Origin: Gonapodya sp. JEL0774
Lineage: Eukaryota > Monoblepharomycota > Monoblepharidomycetes > Monoblepharidales > Gonapodyaceae
Length of the DNA: 64,000 nt
Direction of reading: 5' to 3'
Assembly: GCA_027604505.1 (NCBI GenBank)
Contig: JADIIX010000010.1
Coordinates: forward strand, 219,726-283,725
Shown piece by piece: positions 46,466-58,058 of this stretch (position 1 is the stretch's first letter; every line of letters begins with the position of its first letter). The notes beneath the pieces were generated by a model that was not told the DNA's origin, did not search any database, and worked only from the letters and a program-made list of their open reading frames with translations. Both the position numbers and the translations under genes were made by a program.

Positions 46466-48409
46466 ATGGGCCACAAAAGGAAAGAAAACGCAGATGTCGA
46501 AGAGGATGGTGACCCTGAAAGCCCTTTGCAGCAAATCTCCTTCAAGGCCCAGGTGTTTGATGTCGCATTTTCACCCCAAGAGGATCTTCTCGCAGTCGGG
46601 TTGCTTACGGGGCATCTTGCATGGTGGTTGTCCCACGCATGTCATAAAGACATTTCAGTCTCAACTAACTTTTCGCTTACCTGTGATCGAATGCTTTCGC
46701 CTGCCTACTTCTCGTTCAGTTACAGATACTCTCCACAAGGAAACACCCAGCTGTATAACGTGAAACCTCACAAAAAGTCATGCCGGTCCATTGGCTTCAG
46801 TCACGATGGCAAGGGTGTGTGCTCTTGCAAGGCTGTTTGCGAGTCCTGTGCCCCCATGGTCTCATCATCCAACATTACCAGGCTTATACAGTGCATCGAA
46901 GGATAAATCGATACTGCTCCTCGATGTTGAGACCGGAAAGGTCATTGGACAGAAAAAAGACGCACATGAGTGAGTTCCTACTTGTGATGGGGCGAGGGCT
47001 CTCGTCGCTCAGTCTACATCGGGTCCACATTCAAGGTCTCCCATCAATATGCTTCAATCTCTCACCGAGAAAGCTTTCGCAACGGGAGACGACGATGGAA
47101 CAGTCAAGGTGCTTGGTGCAGCTTTGTGGAGACAGATTTTGTTCTCGTGCAAACCCTTCTCTTCTCACCAAAGCTCTGGGATACCCGAACATTCAAATCC
47201 TCTACTTCAAGCAGCCCCAACCTTGCACCTCCATCGAATGAAGCCACCATCACTTACAAAGATAATGACGATTTTATCTCGGACATGCACTTCGTCGAGC
47301 ACAAGAAACATTTGATCGTCACAGGGAAAGTGGACATCACTTTTACAGTGCCAACATCAACAATCTAATAGTATCATACTGGATCCTCCAGGGGTGACGG
47401 GTTTCTGTCGGTGTTCGACATCCGCAAACCCACAGTTTTGGCACGCTCAGACAATCAAGAGGATGAACTTCTCTCTGTCACTGTTGTCAAGGTGATGTCG
47501 TTTGAACAGTTCAGCCACACGTTTCAGGAACGTCTAAACGACAACCATTAAATTCGGTGCTCGCAGGACTTTCGAAAAGCCGTGGTGGGAACCCAATCCG
47601 GAGTTCTAGGTCTCTTCACATACGGACGCTGGGGTGATGTTTCGGATAGATTTCCTGGTCACCCGGGTTCGATAGACTCTGTTCTCCCACTGTCCGAGGA
47701 CTACATCGTTACGGGGTGCAGCGATGGTATCATTCGGGTGCTTTCTATTCTTCCAAACAAGCTTTTAGGAGTTGCGGGAACCCACGAAGATGGATTCGGG
47801 GTGGAGAGGCTTCGAAAGGATAGAACAGGTAGAATCATGGCGAGCACATCAGTAGACGAAGAGGTTCGCTTCTGGGACATTGGTTGGATTCTAGATGGAG
47901 GGGACGACGATGAGCGTGATTCGGAAGAGGACCAAGAGGATGGGAAAGAAACTAAGTCTGATTCTCTCTCACGACCAATGAACACGTCGCTGCAGACATT
48001 CACAGTGCAAAAGAATGGGGTAAACGCAGATTCCAGCGATGACGAAGCGAGTGCGAATTCTGCGTCGTCTGATGAAGATGAAGGTGCTTCTAGTGAGTTC
48101 AGCGATAAAGATATGGGTGGTGAGGACACTGCAGAAAGTTTCGAATCGAGTTCGGGAGATAGTGACCTCGAGGATGCAAGTGCAGCACATCCCATTCGAC
48201 AGGGGACTGTTTCAACACATATTGATAAGGACGGAAACTCTCGTTCTAAGGAGTCATCTGATGACTCGGACTCGGATACCTCACCTACTGAGAAAAAGAG
48301 GCGAAAGCGAAAGAGGGCAAAGAATGTAGGGGTCGACAAAATGCTCGCCGACAAACCCATCAGCAAGAATGGTTCGAAGAAAGCGGGATTTTTTGACGGA
48401 CTACTGTGA
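46466..48409 (+). CDS. JIP5: WD40 ribosome-biogenesis protein, WDR55/Jip5-like
   Basis: The start MGHKRKENADVEEDGD is followed by seven WD-type blades. Visible pieces are FDVAFSPQEDLLAVGLLTGH, SCRSIGFSHDGK, LYSASKDKSILLLDVETGKV, ATGDDDGTVK then LWDTRTFK, FISDMHFVEHKKHLIVT, GVLGLFTYGRWGDVSDRF, YIVTGCSDGIIRVLSILPNK and FWDIGWILDGG. The tail is strongly acidic (EED, DSDSD runs) and ends with KKRRKRKRAK and FFDGLL, as in Jip5. It should act in the nucleolus in rRNA processing. Four to five introns are inferred, all before 47580; the last exon is long and continuous. Confidence 0.87.
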
Positions 48410-48653
48410 TTCGGTTAATTTATACAGAATCTACCTCAATGTGGTGTACATACTACGTATTGAGTGTTTTTCGTGAATCCAAAACAAGGGAAATAGGTTC
48501 TCGGTGACGAGACGAGAGGGAGGGGTCGGGAGGGTTTGTCCAACGGGACCGCAAAACGTGGCGAAGCCGGATTCATCCCATTTGCCTGATTTTTCGTCTC
48601 ATAACATCAACAGCTCCCACGTCAAAAACTAAACTTACACTTTATACTTACAA
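48410..48653. other. Intergenic 244 bp before the NDUFA4-like gene
   Basis: The 3' flank of the WD40 gene and the promoter of the next. Nothing else is seen. Confidence 0.4.
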
Positions 48654-49442
48654 ATGGCTACCCGTGAACTCCTTCGTAGTAAGTGGAGCGTCCACGTCTT
48701 TTTCTGTTCGATCTTCTCTGCCGGAAGTTGGAAATGGACGATCGCTCTGTTCTTCACCCTGCCATCATGTCCGCTCTTTCGACCCGACTTGATCGATTCG
48801 GTGCCCATCGCCCACTATCGGAATCAAGTGATGACCAGGCCTGAGGCCAGTGAGTTGCAAGAACTCTGTAGATGGGAAATCCGTGGTTCACACTGTTTGA
48901 GGGGTGTGTATTGACTCTCGGATCGATTTCTTCACAAACTAGTCCCCGTCATCATCCCCACTGCAGCGGGTGCTGGCTTCGCCCTCTACTACATCGCTTA
49001 CATGTGCCATGTGAGTTTGTGGGCGTACATCTTCGGGAGCGATGAGCTACCCGGTAGCCGGTTGCTTTGTTCTCACCCACCGCCTTTTCCGACCAGGGCC
49101 CGGATGCCCAATGGAACCGATGGGGAGACATGGAGTCATTCAACAAGGTGGACCGCAACGCTCAGACCAAATTTATGGTGAGTGCGTTCTGGGTACTGGA
49201 ATTCTGTTGTCCCAGATATAACCGATTTCACTTTCGGCTCCACCTCCACTGCAATCCTAATCGTGTGCTCCGTTTATCATGTTTTATCCCCTTCCTCGGT
49301 CTTGTCTCACTCTTGTAGAGTGTTAACCAGGTTTGTGAAGGTCCACGTTCATAACCGATAATGGATACTAAATATCTTTTCTCACTAGAAATACTCTGGC
49401 AAGTACAACAGGTGGACTGGCGCTTGGGAACAGTGGAAATAG
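48654..49442 (+). CDS. NDUFA4/MLRQ-like mitochondrial respiratory subunit
   Basis: Exon 1 (48654-48678, MATRELLR) joins to IPVIIPTAAGAGFALYYIAY, a single transmembrane helix. It then joins to GPDAQWNRWGDMESFNKVDR and AQTKFM, a 12-nt microexon SVNQ (49319-49330), and KYSGKYNRWTGAWEQWK. The pattern PDxxWxR ... NK ... KF-x-SVN-x-x-YS matches NDUFA4, a small subunit associated with complex IV (formerly complex I). About 75 residues, the usual size. It lies in the inner mitochondrial membrane by family knowledge. Every junction has GT-AG ends. Confidence 0.8.
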
Positions 49443-50281
49443 AGAGTTAAAGCGTGGGGAGAGCTCGGAGGACACTTGTAAAGTACTCACTTCTGTACTA
49501 GAGAGAGAACTACTAGAAGAGAGGACTGTTAGATTGTGTTTATGGAAGATGTCAAATTAGATTTTAAAGTTTTACTCAAGTGTAATTCCGTGGTTCACAT
49601 CAACTTCACTGGACGGAGGGGTCATCGTGAAACCCTCTCCGCCACATCTCATTGCCCTGGTTTCGATTCCAGAGCCGAGTAAATTGGATCAAGGTGTCCC
49701 ACCAATCAGAATTTGAGAGTTAAATTTGTGTGAACATTTAATTCTATCAGGATATTTAAACTAACAGAACGAAACTGCACAGTGTCAGCTGCCAGCATTC
49801 ATGGAGCGCAAGGAATGTTTAAAATAGTCAATTCCAAATCCGTGTACTTCAATTCAGTCGGGGCTGTTCCTATTTTACAATAAATCATTTAGGTAAGAAT
49901 TGGTCTGCCGTGATCTTCACACAACATGGCGCCGTCAATTATGTCGATAGCAACAGATCACTGCCAGAGACCCGCTGCTCACGCCCCCACAGTGGAGAAC
50001 GCACGGCGGCTGTCGGCCATGACACAATCGTGTGTCCGACATTATGTTATGATGAGAAATGGGCCGTGAGAATAGCTCGACGTAGGGGGATGACTCACGT
50101 CGTCCGCAACAACATCACGCAGAATGGAGAGCATCCAATTCGTCATCATCCTCGCGCAGTAAGCACGCGCTATACTATTGTCTTCCCACAGGTTTCTAGC
50201 ACTCTGATTCGAGTGGCTCCACTGTTGTCGTTTTCTCCCCTACAGCGCAACCTCCGAATACAACATCCCATTGAAAGCGTA
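49443..50281. other. Intergenic stretch, no gene recognised
   Basis: It contains a plus ORF 49910-50326 with no family resemblance. Its 3' end overlaps the enoyl-CoA hydratase fragment on the other strand. Confidence 0.35.
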
Positions 50282-50377
50282 CCCACTCGCCCCAATCATG
50301 ACCTTCCTTTACCTCGAAATCTCTAGCACAGCTTACCCTCCTCCGCCCCTTGCCTTTCCTGGGTCCTGGTGGGACCA
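50282..50377 (-). pseudogene. Fragment of an enoyl-CoA hydratase/isomerase gene
   Basis: About 95 bp resemble 62212-62305 of the complete hydratase gene at roughly three of four positions, in the same orientation. Translated, it gives a copy of the GGGQAALAISRCRKVVIGA region with TAA in place of the Gln (50333-50335) and of the Cys (50309-50311). The rest of the gene is absent. It is a decayed partial duplicate. Confidence 0.7.
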
Positions 50378-50650
50378 GTTTCCAATGGGAAGACCGCACG
50401 AAAAGGCATCCAAATACACACTCTCATTTGGTCGTTTGGTTGTGACGAGCTCAAGACAATGACCTTGCTAGATCTGCCCATCACCGTCCTTGGGATGAAC
50501 CCGGTAGAATCGCATTAGCCGGAGCTGCGACTAAAACGTGGGAGGGCTTCCAGACATAAAAACAGCAGGAGGAAATTGCAATATCCACATAGACAGGAGG
50601 GTTGAAATTGCCTCACAAACAATCTAATAAGTATGGTGCGAACTAAAGAA

Positions 50651-50854
50651 TGCTCGTGTCCAATTCGAGCCCATCTGGAACAGAAAGTGGGTATGGTACA
50701 CGTGTATTGCGAGGCCGATTGTCGCTTGGAACGTCGTGGAGACCACCCGGAAAGAATTGCAACGAGTTGTGGGATTACTGTGAGCATTATTGTTTACATA
50801 TTACACACTACTGACACCATGAAAGTGTCCACCTTCCGGTATTAAACATGATGG
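50651..50854. repeat. Left arm of inverted repeat (copy of BET2 5' region)
   Basis: Reverse complement of 51097-51307, about 90-95% identical by eye, with one gap of about 10 bp and a few small ones. Its inner edge faces a 242-bp spacer. It contains an inverted copy of the BET2 promoter-proximal sequence and first coding part but no more of that gene. Confidence 0.85.
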
Positions 50855-51096
50855 AACGGCTCCCATTCCCAACTATTAGCTCTCCGCACCCCATGTCCAT
50901 ACATGTCCTGCGTTCCAGTTCATTCCCATCCGTCCACCTCACATCTATCCTTTTATTCCATTCGCCATTTGCGACACCCCTTGTTACTTCTGCTTGAACA
51001 AGAATGAGTACTTGTACTATTTATTATACATGTTTCCCACCCACCACTATTATCTCCGCTCGCTCCATAGCCTCTAATATTTGAATTTGAAGCCCT

Positions 51097-51307
51097 CCAT
51101 CATGTTTGAAACCGGAAGGTGGACACTTTCATGGTGTCAGTGTGTAATATGTGAACGATGATGCTCACAGTATTCCCACAACTCGTTGCAATTATTTCCG
51201 GATGGTGGCGAACGCTCTCCACGACGTTCCCAGCGACAATCGGCCTCGCAATACACGTGTACCATACCCACTTTCTGTTCCAGATGGGCTCGAATTGGAC
51301 ACGAGCA
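51097..51307. repeat. Right arm of inverted repeat (contains BET2 start region)
   Basis: Pairs with 50651-50854. The arm ends inside the first exon of BET2, ten bases before the HVKYVKELD codons. Its candidate ATGs are at 51151 and 51202. Confidence 0.85.
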
Positions 51308-53482
51308 TACATGTCAAATATGTCAAAGAGCTCGACAATGTGGGTGTATCCGGTCAATGTCCCTATTCAATTGTTTGCCCCCTCGATTCAATCTGCTGGC
51401 ATCTATCGAAAGAATAAAGACACTCTTGAATACTGGGTGACTGAACACCTCCGTCTCTCCGGGGTGTACTGGGGCCTGACCGCCTTGGCCATCATGGGTC
51501 GGCAGAAGGAACTGGATCGAGATGAGGTGATTACATTTGTAAAAAAGTGCTGGCATAGATCAGGTAAGACGAATTCGTTGAAGCATCTTCCCGTCCAGGG
51601 ATGGCTTGGATGAGGATCGGTGGGAGAGGGGTGATCCGGTCACTGTTCAAACTTCACCTGGGTCCAGTTTTGCGGCTGAAATCACATTTTTCTCTACCCA
51701 TCTGAATTTCATGGCTTCGATTCGCTCATCGCCGACGCTTTGTCCGCAGGTGGGTTCGGTGGTTCACCAGACCACGATCCGCACATCCTCTATACCCTCT
51801 CTGCCCTGCAAGTTCTTGCCATACTGGACGCACTGGACGCCGTAGACAGGAGTGCAGTCATGAAATGTGAGTGCTTTTGGTTGGATACTACGTGGAGACG
51901 GTACAATGAGGAATTGATTGAGGAGGGTGAGGAAAAGAACAAGAAGCCAAGAGCGTATGACAAGGATGGCTGTGTGGAGAACTAGAACTGTGCAATGTCG
52001 CCACATAGATTCTTCTGTTTGCAAAGAGCACAGGCTCCTTAGCCTAAACCATTGGGTCAACATCCCACCTCCATTTCCTTCATGATCCTTGCTCACTGTC
52101 ACACTTACCGAAGTACCGCTCACTCTTGTAATTTTCAAAACCTCCTTTACGTTTACTGGTCACCCCTCACCAAGATATCCTCACACTATCCAATCCCGAC
52201 GGGTCGTTCCGTGGTGACGCATGGGGCGAAGTGGACTCACGGTTTGCGTACTGCGCACTTCAGTGTGCGACTCTCATAGAGGCAGGAGACAAGCGATACG
52301 GCAAGGGAGTGTGGATGGGCGATGGTAGTGTTCCGCTCGACATCATCACTGACGCCAAAGAGGACCGAGTTGGACGGGATGATGAGAGTGGGGCAGAAAG
52401 TGCGATCGCATCCCAGACCTCGCATACTTCTATCCCCTCTGTGCCATCACCCTCCACTGCGTCCCCCGACCCACCGCCAAACCCACTGTCCACGCCACCA
52501 CCGACCTCTCACCTCACGTACTTAGACACCAACCGCATCGCGTCGTGGATTGCTCGGTGTCGGAATTTCGATGGTGGTTTTGGAAACGTGCCTGGTGCGG
52601 AGAGTCATGCTGGACATAGTAAGTCTCGTTGGCGGCCTGGTGGGACGGTCCAGCATCTCACCTGCCAAATTTTTGCTGATTGTCCGTCTTCCCGCAACCT
52701 CAACTATAATTGATCTAGTATTCACCTGTGTGGCTGCGCTTGCTATTTGCGGTCGACTCGACCTGGTGGACCGTGATTTGCTAGGCTGGTGGTTGGCAGA
52801 AAGACAATTGGGAAACGGAGGGTTGAATGGACGGCCCGAAAAGCTGGAAGATGTGAGTTTTGGATGCAAAAAGATGTCCGTCTGAAGTAGGAAGCGGGAA
52901 CCGTGAAGTCGGAGGGTAGGACCGTCAAGTGGTGGTGTCTGGCCCTCCTGCCCCGGTGCGCTTTGTACGAGCATTATAGCCAAACCTCACTGTTACTCTG
53001 TTGTTTCTACATCGTAACCGTGCTGCCAGGTTTGCTACTCGTGGTGGGTGCTTTCAACACTTCAAATACTCGGTCGCGACCATTGGATCGATGGTGGGGC
53101 GCTCGCTGGGTTCATTTTGAGATGTCAAGTAGGTCTTTCTCGCTGTTCAGCGTTAGAAACAGCACTTGATGTTTGAATTTGATGTCCGTGCTACTTGTCG
53201 TTGTGACGTGGACGCTTCCTTGGTTGTGGGGTGGTGGTTTCATTGTTCATGTGTCCTCTCCATGACACATCCAACCACTGCATTCAATCTACTTCTCATT
53301 CACAGGACCTCACTGGCGGATTTTCCGATCGGCCCCCAGATGCCCCTGACGTGTTCCATACGTTATTTGCCATTGCAGCGTTGAGTATGCTGGGATATGC
53401 AGGTTTGCAAGCCGTGGATCCTGTGTACTGTCTACCCGCAGTATGCGTGAAGAATTTTGGCTTAGAAGTGGACTGGGGATGA
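51151..53482 (+). CDS. BET2: Rab geranylgeranyltransferase beta subunit
   Basis: Catalytic beta subunit that geranylgeranylates Rab GTPases. Exon 1 ends [10 protein letters not shown] (51339) and joins at 51413 to [20 protein letters not shown]. Then come [77 protein letters not shown]-type and [20 protein letters not shown] (zinc-site Asp/Cys/His). Between about 52290 and 52530 lies an extra 80-residue Ser/Pro/Asp-rich insertion not found in yeast Bet2. About eight introns are inferred. The first 50 residues fall in the inverted-repeat arm and are not conserved, so the true start (51151 or 51202) is uncertain. Confidence 0.85.
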
Positions 53483-53553
53483 AGCAAACCATATCTTTGA
53501 TAACTATCAAAAACTTCAATACAAATATTGAGCGATGTAATCATTGGGATCAA

Positions 53554-56500
53554 CTACTCTGGCAATTTCAATGTTTCATCAATCAACTTTTCAGGTGTCT
53601 CAGATTCACCTCGCGCTCTCAAGTTGTCACGCGCCATCCTCACTCGTCGCTCGCTAAAACCCAAATCCAAAATGAGGGTTTGCATGGTGGGATCCTCTCC
53701 AAGCAACTGAAGCAATGCGTCTGAATTGACAGAATCTGCCGGTGGTGCGCTGTTCGTTCTTTGTATGGAAACCTGGGGTTGCTGTGCATTCGTGGCCCAA
53801 GGTCCCTCTTGAAGATCAATTCCAGCCCCCTTCCAAATGTCCTCTGCGGAAAGCGTGTCGCCATACGCATGTACCCGCTCAAAAGCCTTGTCCAACGTCA
53901 ACTCCCCTGTTCCCCAAGTGCCTCCCGTTGTTCGGGCCAACACCTCCAAGATTGCCCAAACTCGCTCCCGAGAATATCCCATTGTCACGAGTTCTGAAAT
54001 AATATCCGTTTGTATTTTTCTCTGATTTGCCAAGAAGGAGACGGCGTCTGCTACAGAGACTTCGTTCGAGGATACAGAGGCTGCGGGCGGGGCAGAGTGC
54101 ATTTGAGCATTTCGAAGAGAACTTGCTAATTCTGGACTTGGACCCAGGCGGCGGGAGGCCCTTTGGATTGCTGAAACCCCGCGAGCTGGGAGTTGCTGAA
54201 TTGTGAGAGAAGCCGGTGAAGGAGGAATTATGGGTCGACCAGAGGGTTGTCCTGCTGAACTTTCCGACATAATCGATTCGTGCCTTGGCCGAACCCGAAT
54301 GTTGGCATTTGCAGCATTCGAATGTACGCCCGTCGAACTGCTTGGTCGATGCAATGCAACGGACTCGATTTCTGACGGTTTTTGTGGGGCGACACGAGTG
54401 AAAGGTCCGAAATTCTTGTATTGGCCAGTCTGAGAGTATTGATACTGATTGGTTTGTTGAGGATGTGTCAAACTATCTGTGAGGCGCGCTGACACTTCCG
54501 TTTGATAGGACGAGGACCTTCCTGGCGGCACAACAGTACGGTGCGTGACATGATTCGGGATTGCATCGGTGGGTGGTCCGTGTTTCCGCTGTGGCACTTC
54601 GTCAACTCGGGTGTAGGACTCCCTCTCCTGCAAACGATCATCATAAGTAGACACGTCAATTCGATGTGTTGATTCTGTGTTGATAGCAATTATCGGACCG
54701 GTTGACTGTGAAGTAAACGCCGACTCCGAATAAGGAGTTGCCAGGTGTGGGGCACTCCCGTACGGCTCCCTCAAGTGCGCAATTCCAACGGTGTCCCCAA
54801 GGGCTGGGGATCGCCAAACATCTCTTGAAGCTCCACTCGGAGAGGTGTCATCCGAGTATGGTTTTTGCGCTGAAGCTCCCTCCATCACGGCTCTCATTGC
54901 TCGAGCCTCTCGCTGTACGTACTCTATGTCTGCGCTGGACATGCTGCTTGTGTCAACCGGGAAGTCCACATATATGCCATCTCGAAGCTCCCTCAGATAC
55001 GCAATATTGTTCGTGGATCCAAGCAAACAAGCCTTAAATTGTATAGGGGGGTATGTGTACGTGTCGATCCAATTGCTGAGAGTGAGAAGCACTGACGCTG
55101 TCAGAATGGTGATGCAATCTGAGGGAATGATGGTTACGGCGGCTCCTCTGCTTCAGAACATACCGCGTTCTAGCTCCTGCCTGATTCTGATGTAACCTGC
55201 ATCTACTTTGGACATTCTTGTAACTGGTACTTCGAGAACCTCGCCATTTGTTACTTTTCGCAATTTCGCCACATCACCCAGTGTTTCGGACTTGAGTACT
55301 CCTTCAAACTCTGCAGGTAGTTCCGAAATCGTGTCTCGGTCGAAAGCGTAGACGATGACGTGATACGGAGCTTCCAGAGTTATGTGAATGTTTCTGAGAG
55401 AAATAAAAAGTTGTTTGTATGAGAGTCTCACCTTCGTCCGATACCCGATATACGTCCCCGGTTCCCACCGAAACCCCAAACCGTCGAACCACGCGGGTTG
55501 GCCAGGAAAGCTGCTGGAGCGACCCACTCCGTCCACCTCCCAATCTCTCAGAGTCAACCTTCGGGAGAGGTCTCGCGATCGTCGGTTCTGGAGCTGAGGG
55601 AGCGTGTCGCTCGTCAAGATAACCAGAATTGCATTCATCCCCGTCCCATTCGGCTTCTGTTCGTTGTTTGGCTTGTTCGTTCAGCACCGAAGTGGGAGAG
55701 GCGACAGTAGTGGAATACTGACTGTTGACATAAGACTTTATAGAAGTAGATGCCAACGGCGTGAGAGGGGTCTGTGGTACATCTTGCATTGCGACGGATG
55801 TAAACGCCGTCTGCCCGCCATTGTAGCCGTTAAGAGATCTGGATCGACCAAGCTGTTGATCTCTTAGGAGCTCCGAAGACTGCACCGCATCTCCAATATT
55901 CTGCTGCAATTGAATCGAACTAAAGTGAGTGGACGACAACGGCCGCGGACTCCTTAGTCCCGGTGGTCGAGGAGCACCCATCACGGGAAGGGACATAGCA
56001 GAAGAAGCTTCCCAGCGGCTCTAAATGATTTAAGAAACCATTGTGAAACTGTCGCGAAGGCACACAGGAGAGTGCAAGTCACCGTACCTTCAGACTTGCG
56101 ACTCTTCCGGCAGCGTGCTCGGCATTCGTTACCTCCAGCAGTCCCTGCGTCCTGTCCTCCGTCCGCACCTTGACCTCCCCTTCTGGGTGGAGAGGGGCCA
56201 ACGTTGAAGGCGACAGCGATTCTTCAGGCTCCCCGTTTTCAGTCCGCGACACCACAACAAGCGGTTTCGATTGGAAAATGGATCCGTTCGAGGGTTTCGA
56301 AGATGAAAATTCTGGTTCCACCGAACCTGTCAAATTGACAGGCACAGAAGTTGAAGACGCCCCTCCGGAAGTTGTGGTGATTGAACTCGAAGTGCCACTT
56401 TTGCTCGATCTCCCAAGCGAGAGGTGTCTGGGCTTCGCAAGCGGGACAGGTGGGCGGCGCTTAGGTTGTGGAGAGGAGATCGCAGAGGAAGCTGTGGTGG

Positions 56501-57748
56501 GCTCAGTAGCTAACACGTCCGGTGGAAGTACTTGCACCGCTCCCGCGGGCAGTACTTTGGCTGTGTTGAGAATAGCGTCTGATGGGAGGGTGGGGTTGGC
56601 TTCGCTCGGCGGAATTTCAGCTCCATGTGGGGGTTGGGGAGGATCGGAGAACGCTGGAACTTCAACTGGCTGGTCCGGCACTGTCGAGGCCGGTCGGGAG
56701 ATGTCTGCAGGTGAGGTGGGGGTCGTGGGCTGAACAGATTGTTCAAGAGAGTGCGTTGTTGACGGAGTGTGCGTGTGGATATCTGAATGGACTTGAGAAG
56801 AGTGCAATTCAGCGGTGGGAATTGGGGTAAGGGATGGTCCTCGGGGTGGGCGGGGTGCTACCAGTGGTGGAGGTAAAGACTGCACTCATAAAGGTAAGAT
56901 GACGTCGCGACGTGGGCCACTTGCGTCCAGGCAACCGTTTCCTAGTGGAGAAACACAAGGACACCCCAATACTCACCTCCGCTTCTCCCATATAGTTCTC
57001 GGCCACAACACCCCACTCCTCGACCTCGTCAAGTGTCCTGGAGCATATCCACCAACCGCCTTCATTTCGTTGTCGCACAACAAGGCGGTCTTCACCATAG
57101 AGGTGCAATTCATCTTCGTGAGTGGGCGTCCAGTGGTAGATGGAGGTGCGGAGCTCCAATGGTGGGAGAGTTGAGAGGATCTAGGTCAAGGAGGGATTGT
57201 AGGATAGAACAGGTAGAGTGCAATGGTAGAATGCAGGCGAGCAGTTGGCGGGGGTGTGAAATTTTATCAATCTGGCAATGCATGATGCCCAAGAGATTTT
57301 TTGGTGGATGTGCGATAACCACTCGAGGTGTCGCGGGAGAGCCTTGCATGGTGTCCTTGAGGCTCTAAAGTCTCCAAGCGAGCAGCGACTGGCACGAACC
57401 AGGAATCAAACTCACATTCATCGGCACAGCCCTTGGGCTCACGGGTTCTGGTGAAGACACTCCAGCGTTCGAGTCATCGAACAACCTCTTGTTGATGGCC
57501 CTTCAGGGAAGATAGACAGAGAGGTTCAAGCGAAACCAAGCATTTTTATTGAGTGCAATAATTGATCATTTTATGTTGTTAATGATCAGTACCTTCAGCT
57601 CAGAGAGGAAAGAAACTCACCAAGCCCAACCCGGACCAGGGTGATTAAACTGCAGAATCCACAGAACATCACCTACAGCGACATTCATTTCCTCATCGGA
57701 GCTCGGTGTATGTTCGTCGATCGCCCTTGCGCATGAAGCAAACGGCAT
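53554..57748 (-). CDS. Large SH3-domain scaffold protein with C-terminal UBA-like helices
   Basis: Exon 1 from MPFASCARAI holds an SH3-like domain (DEEMNVAVGDVLWILQFN, GPGWAWAINKR). After an intron of about 210 nt a second SH3 follows (TSIYHWTPTHEDELHLYGED, GGWWICSRT, EWGVVAENYMGE). A Pro/Ser/Thr-rich region contains PxxP and KRRPPVPLAKPRHLSLGR. The middle (55150-55640) is a folded-looking segment (VDAGYIRIRQELE). The C-terminal exon (53554-55092) is largely disordered and ends in two helical UBA-like segments (IISELVTMGYSRERVWAIL; LLGEDPTMQTLILDLGFSER). The layout recalls Sla1-type endocytic adaptors, but no SHD1/SHD2 or LxxQxTG repeats are seen, so I leave it unnamed. It converges on BET2. 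Confidence 0.65.
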
Positions 57749-58058
57749 GGTGTCTGCTGTGGATCGGGAAATCTCTATCCTGGTCGTAGGCGAACGTGTT
57801 CTAGATCTCCCTCCTTGTGATGAAAAAATCGCCTGAGATATCCAGATTTGATGCGATGGAGTTCTCGGAAGAGTGTTCTGTAAAGGATGTTAAAACGGGA
57901 TGGGCAGGGTCTCCACAAGCATGGGGAGCAGGGGACGCAGCAAACGCAGCACCCACAGAGAATCATAGCGGTAAATATGAACCTCATCACTCCAATGTGA
58001 GCGACATATATTTATACCAGTGAGAATTTCAACAAGCAACATATAGAGACTTAGTTCA

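Noticed and set aside
47701-48366. 221-codon minus-strand ORF, Ser/Phe-rich
   Set aside because: It is the mirror of the acidic Ser/Asp/Glu tail of the WDR55-like gene and follows from codon composition.
49618-49690. tRNA-like T-arm string (GGTTTCGATTCC)
   Set aside because: No acceptor stem, D-arm or anticodon arm can be paired around it.
56170-56733. 187-codon plus-strand ORF, Gly/Val-rich
   Set aside because: Antisense shadow of the Pro/Ser-rich region of the SH3 scaffold gene.
57361-57480. Another GGTTCG/GATTCCTGG-type string on the minus strand
   Set aside because: It lies in an exon/intron boundary of the SH3 protein gene and no cloverleaf forms.
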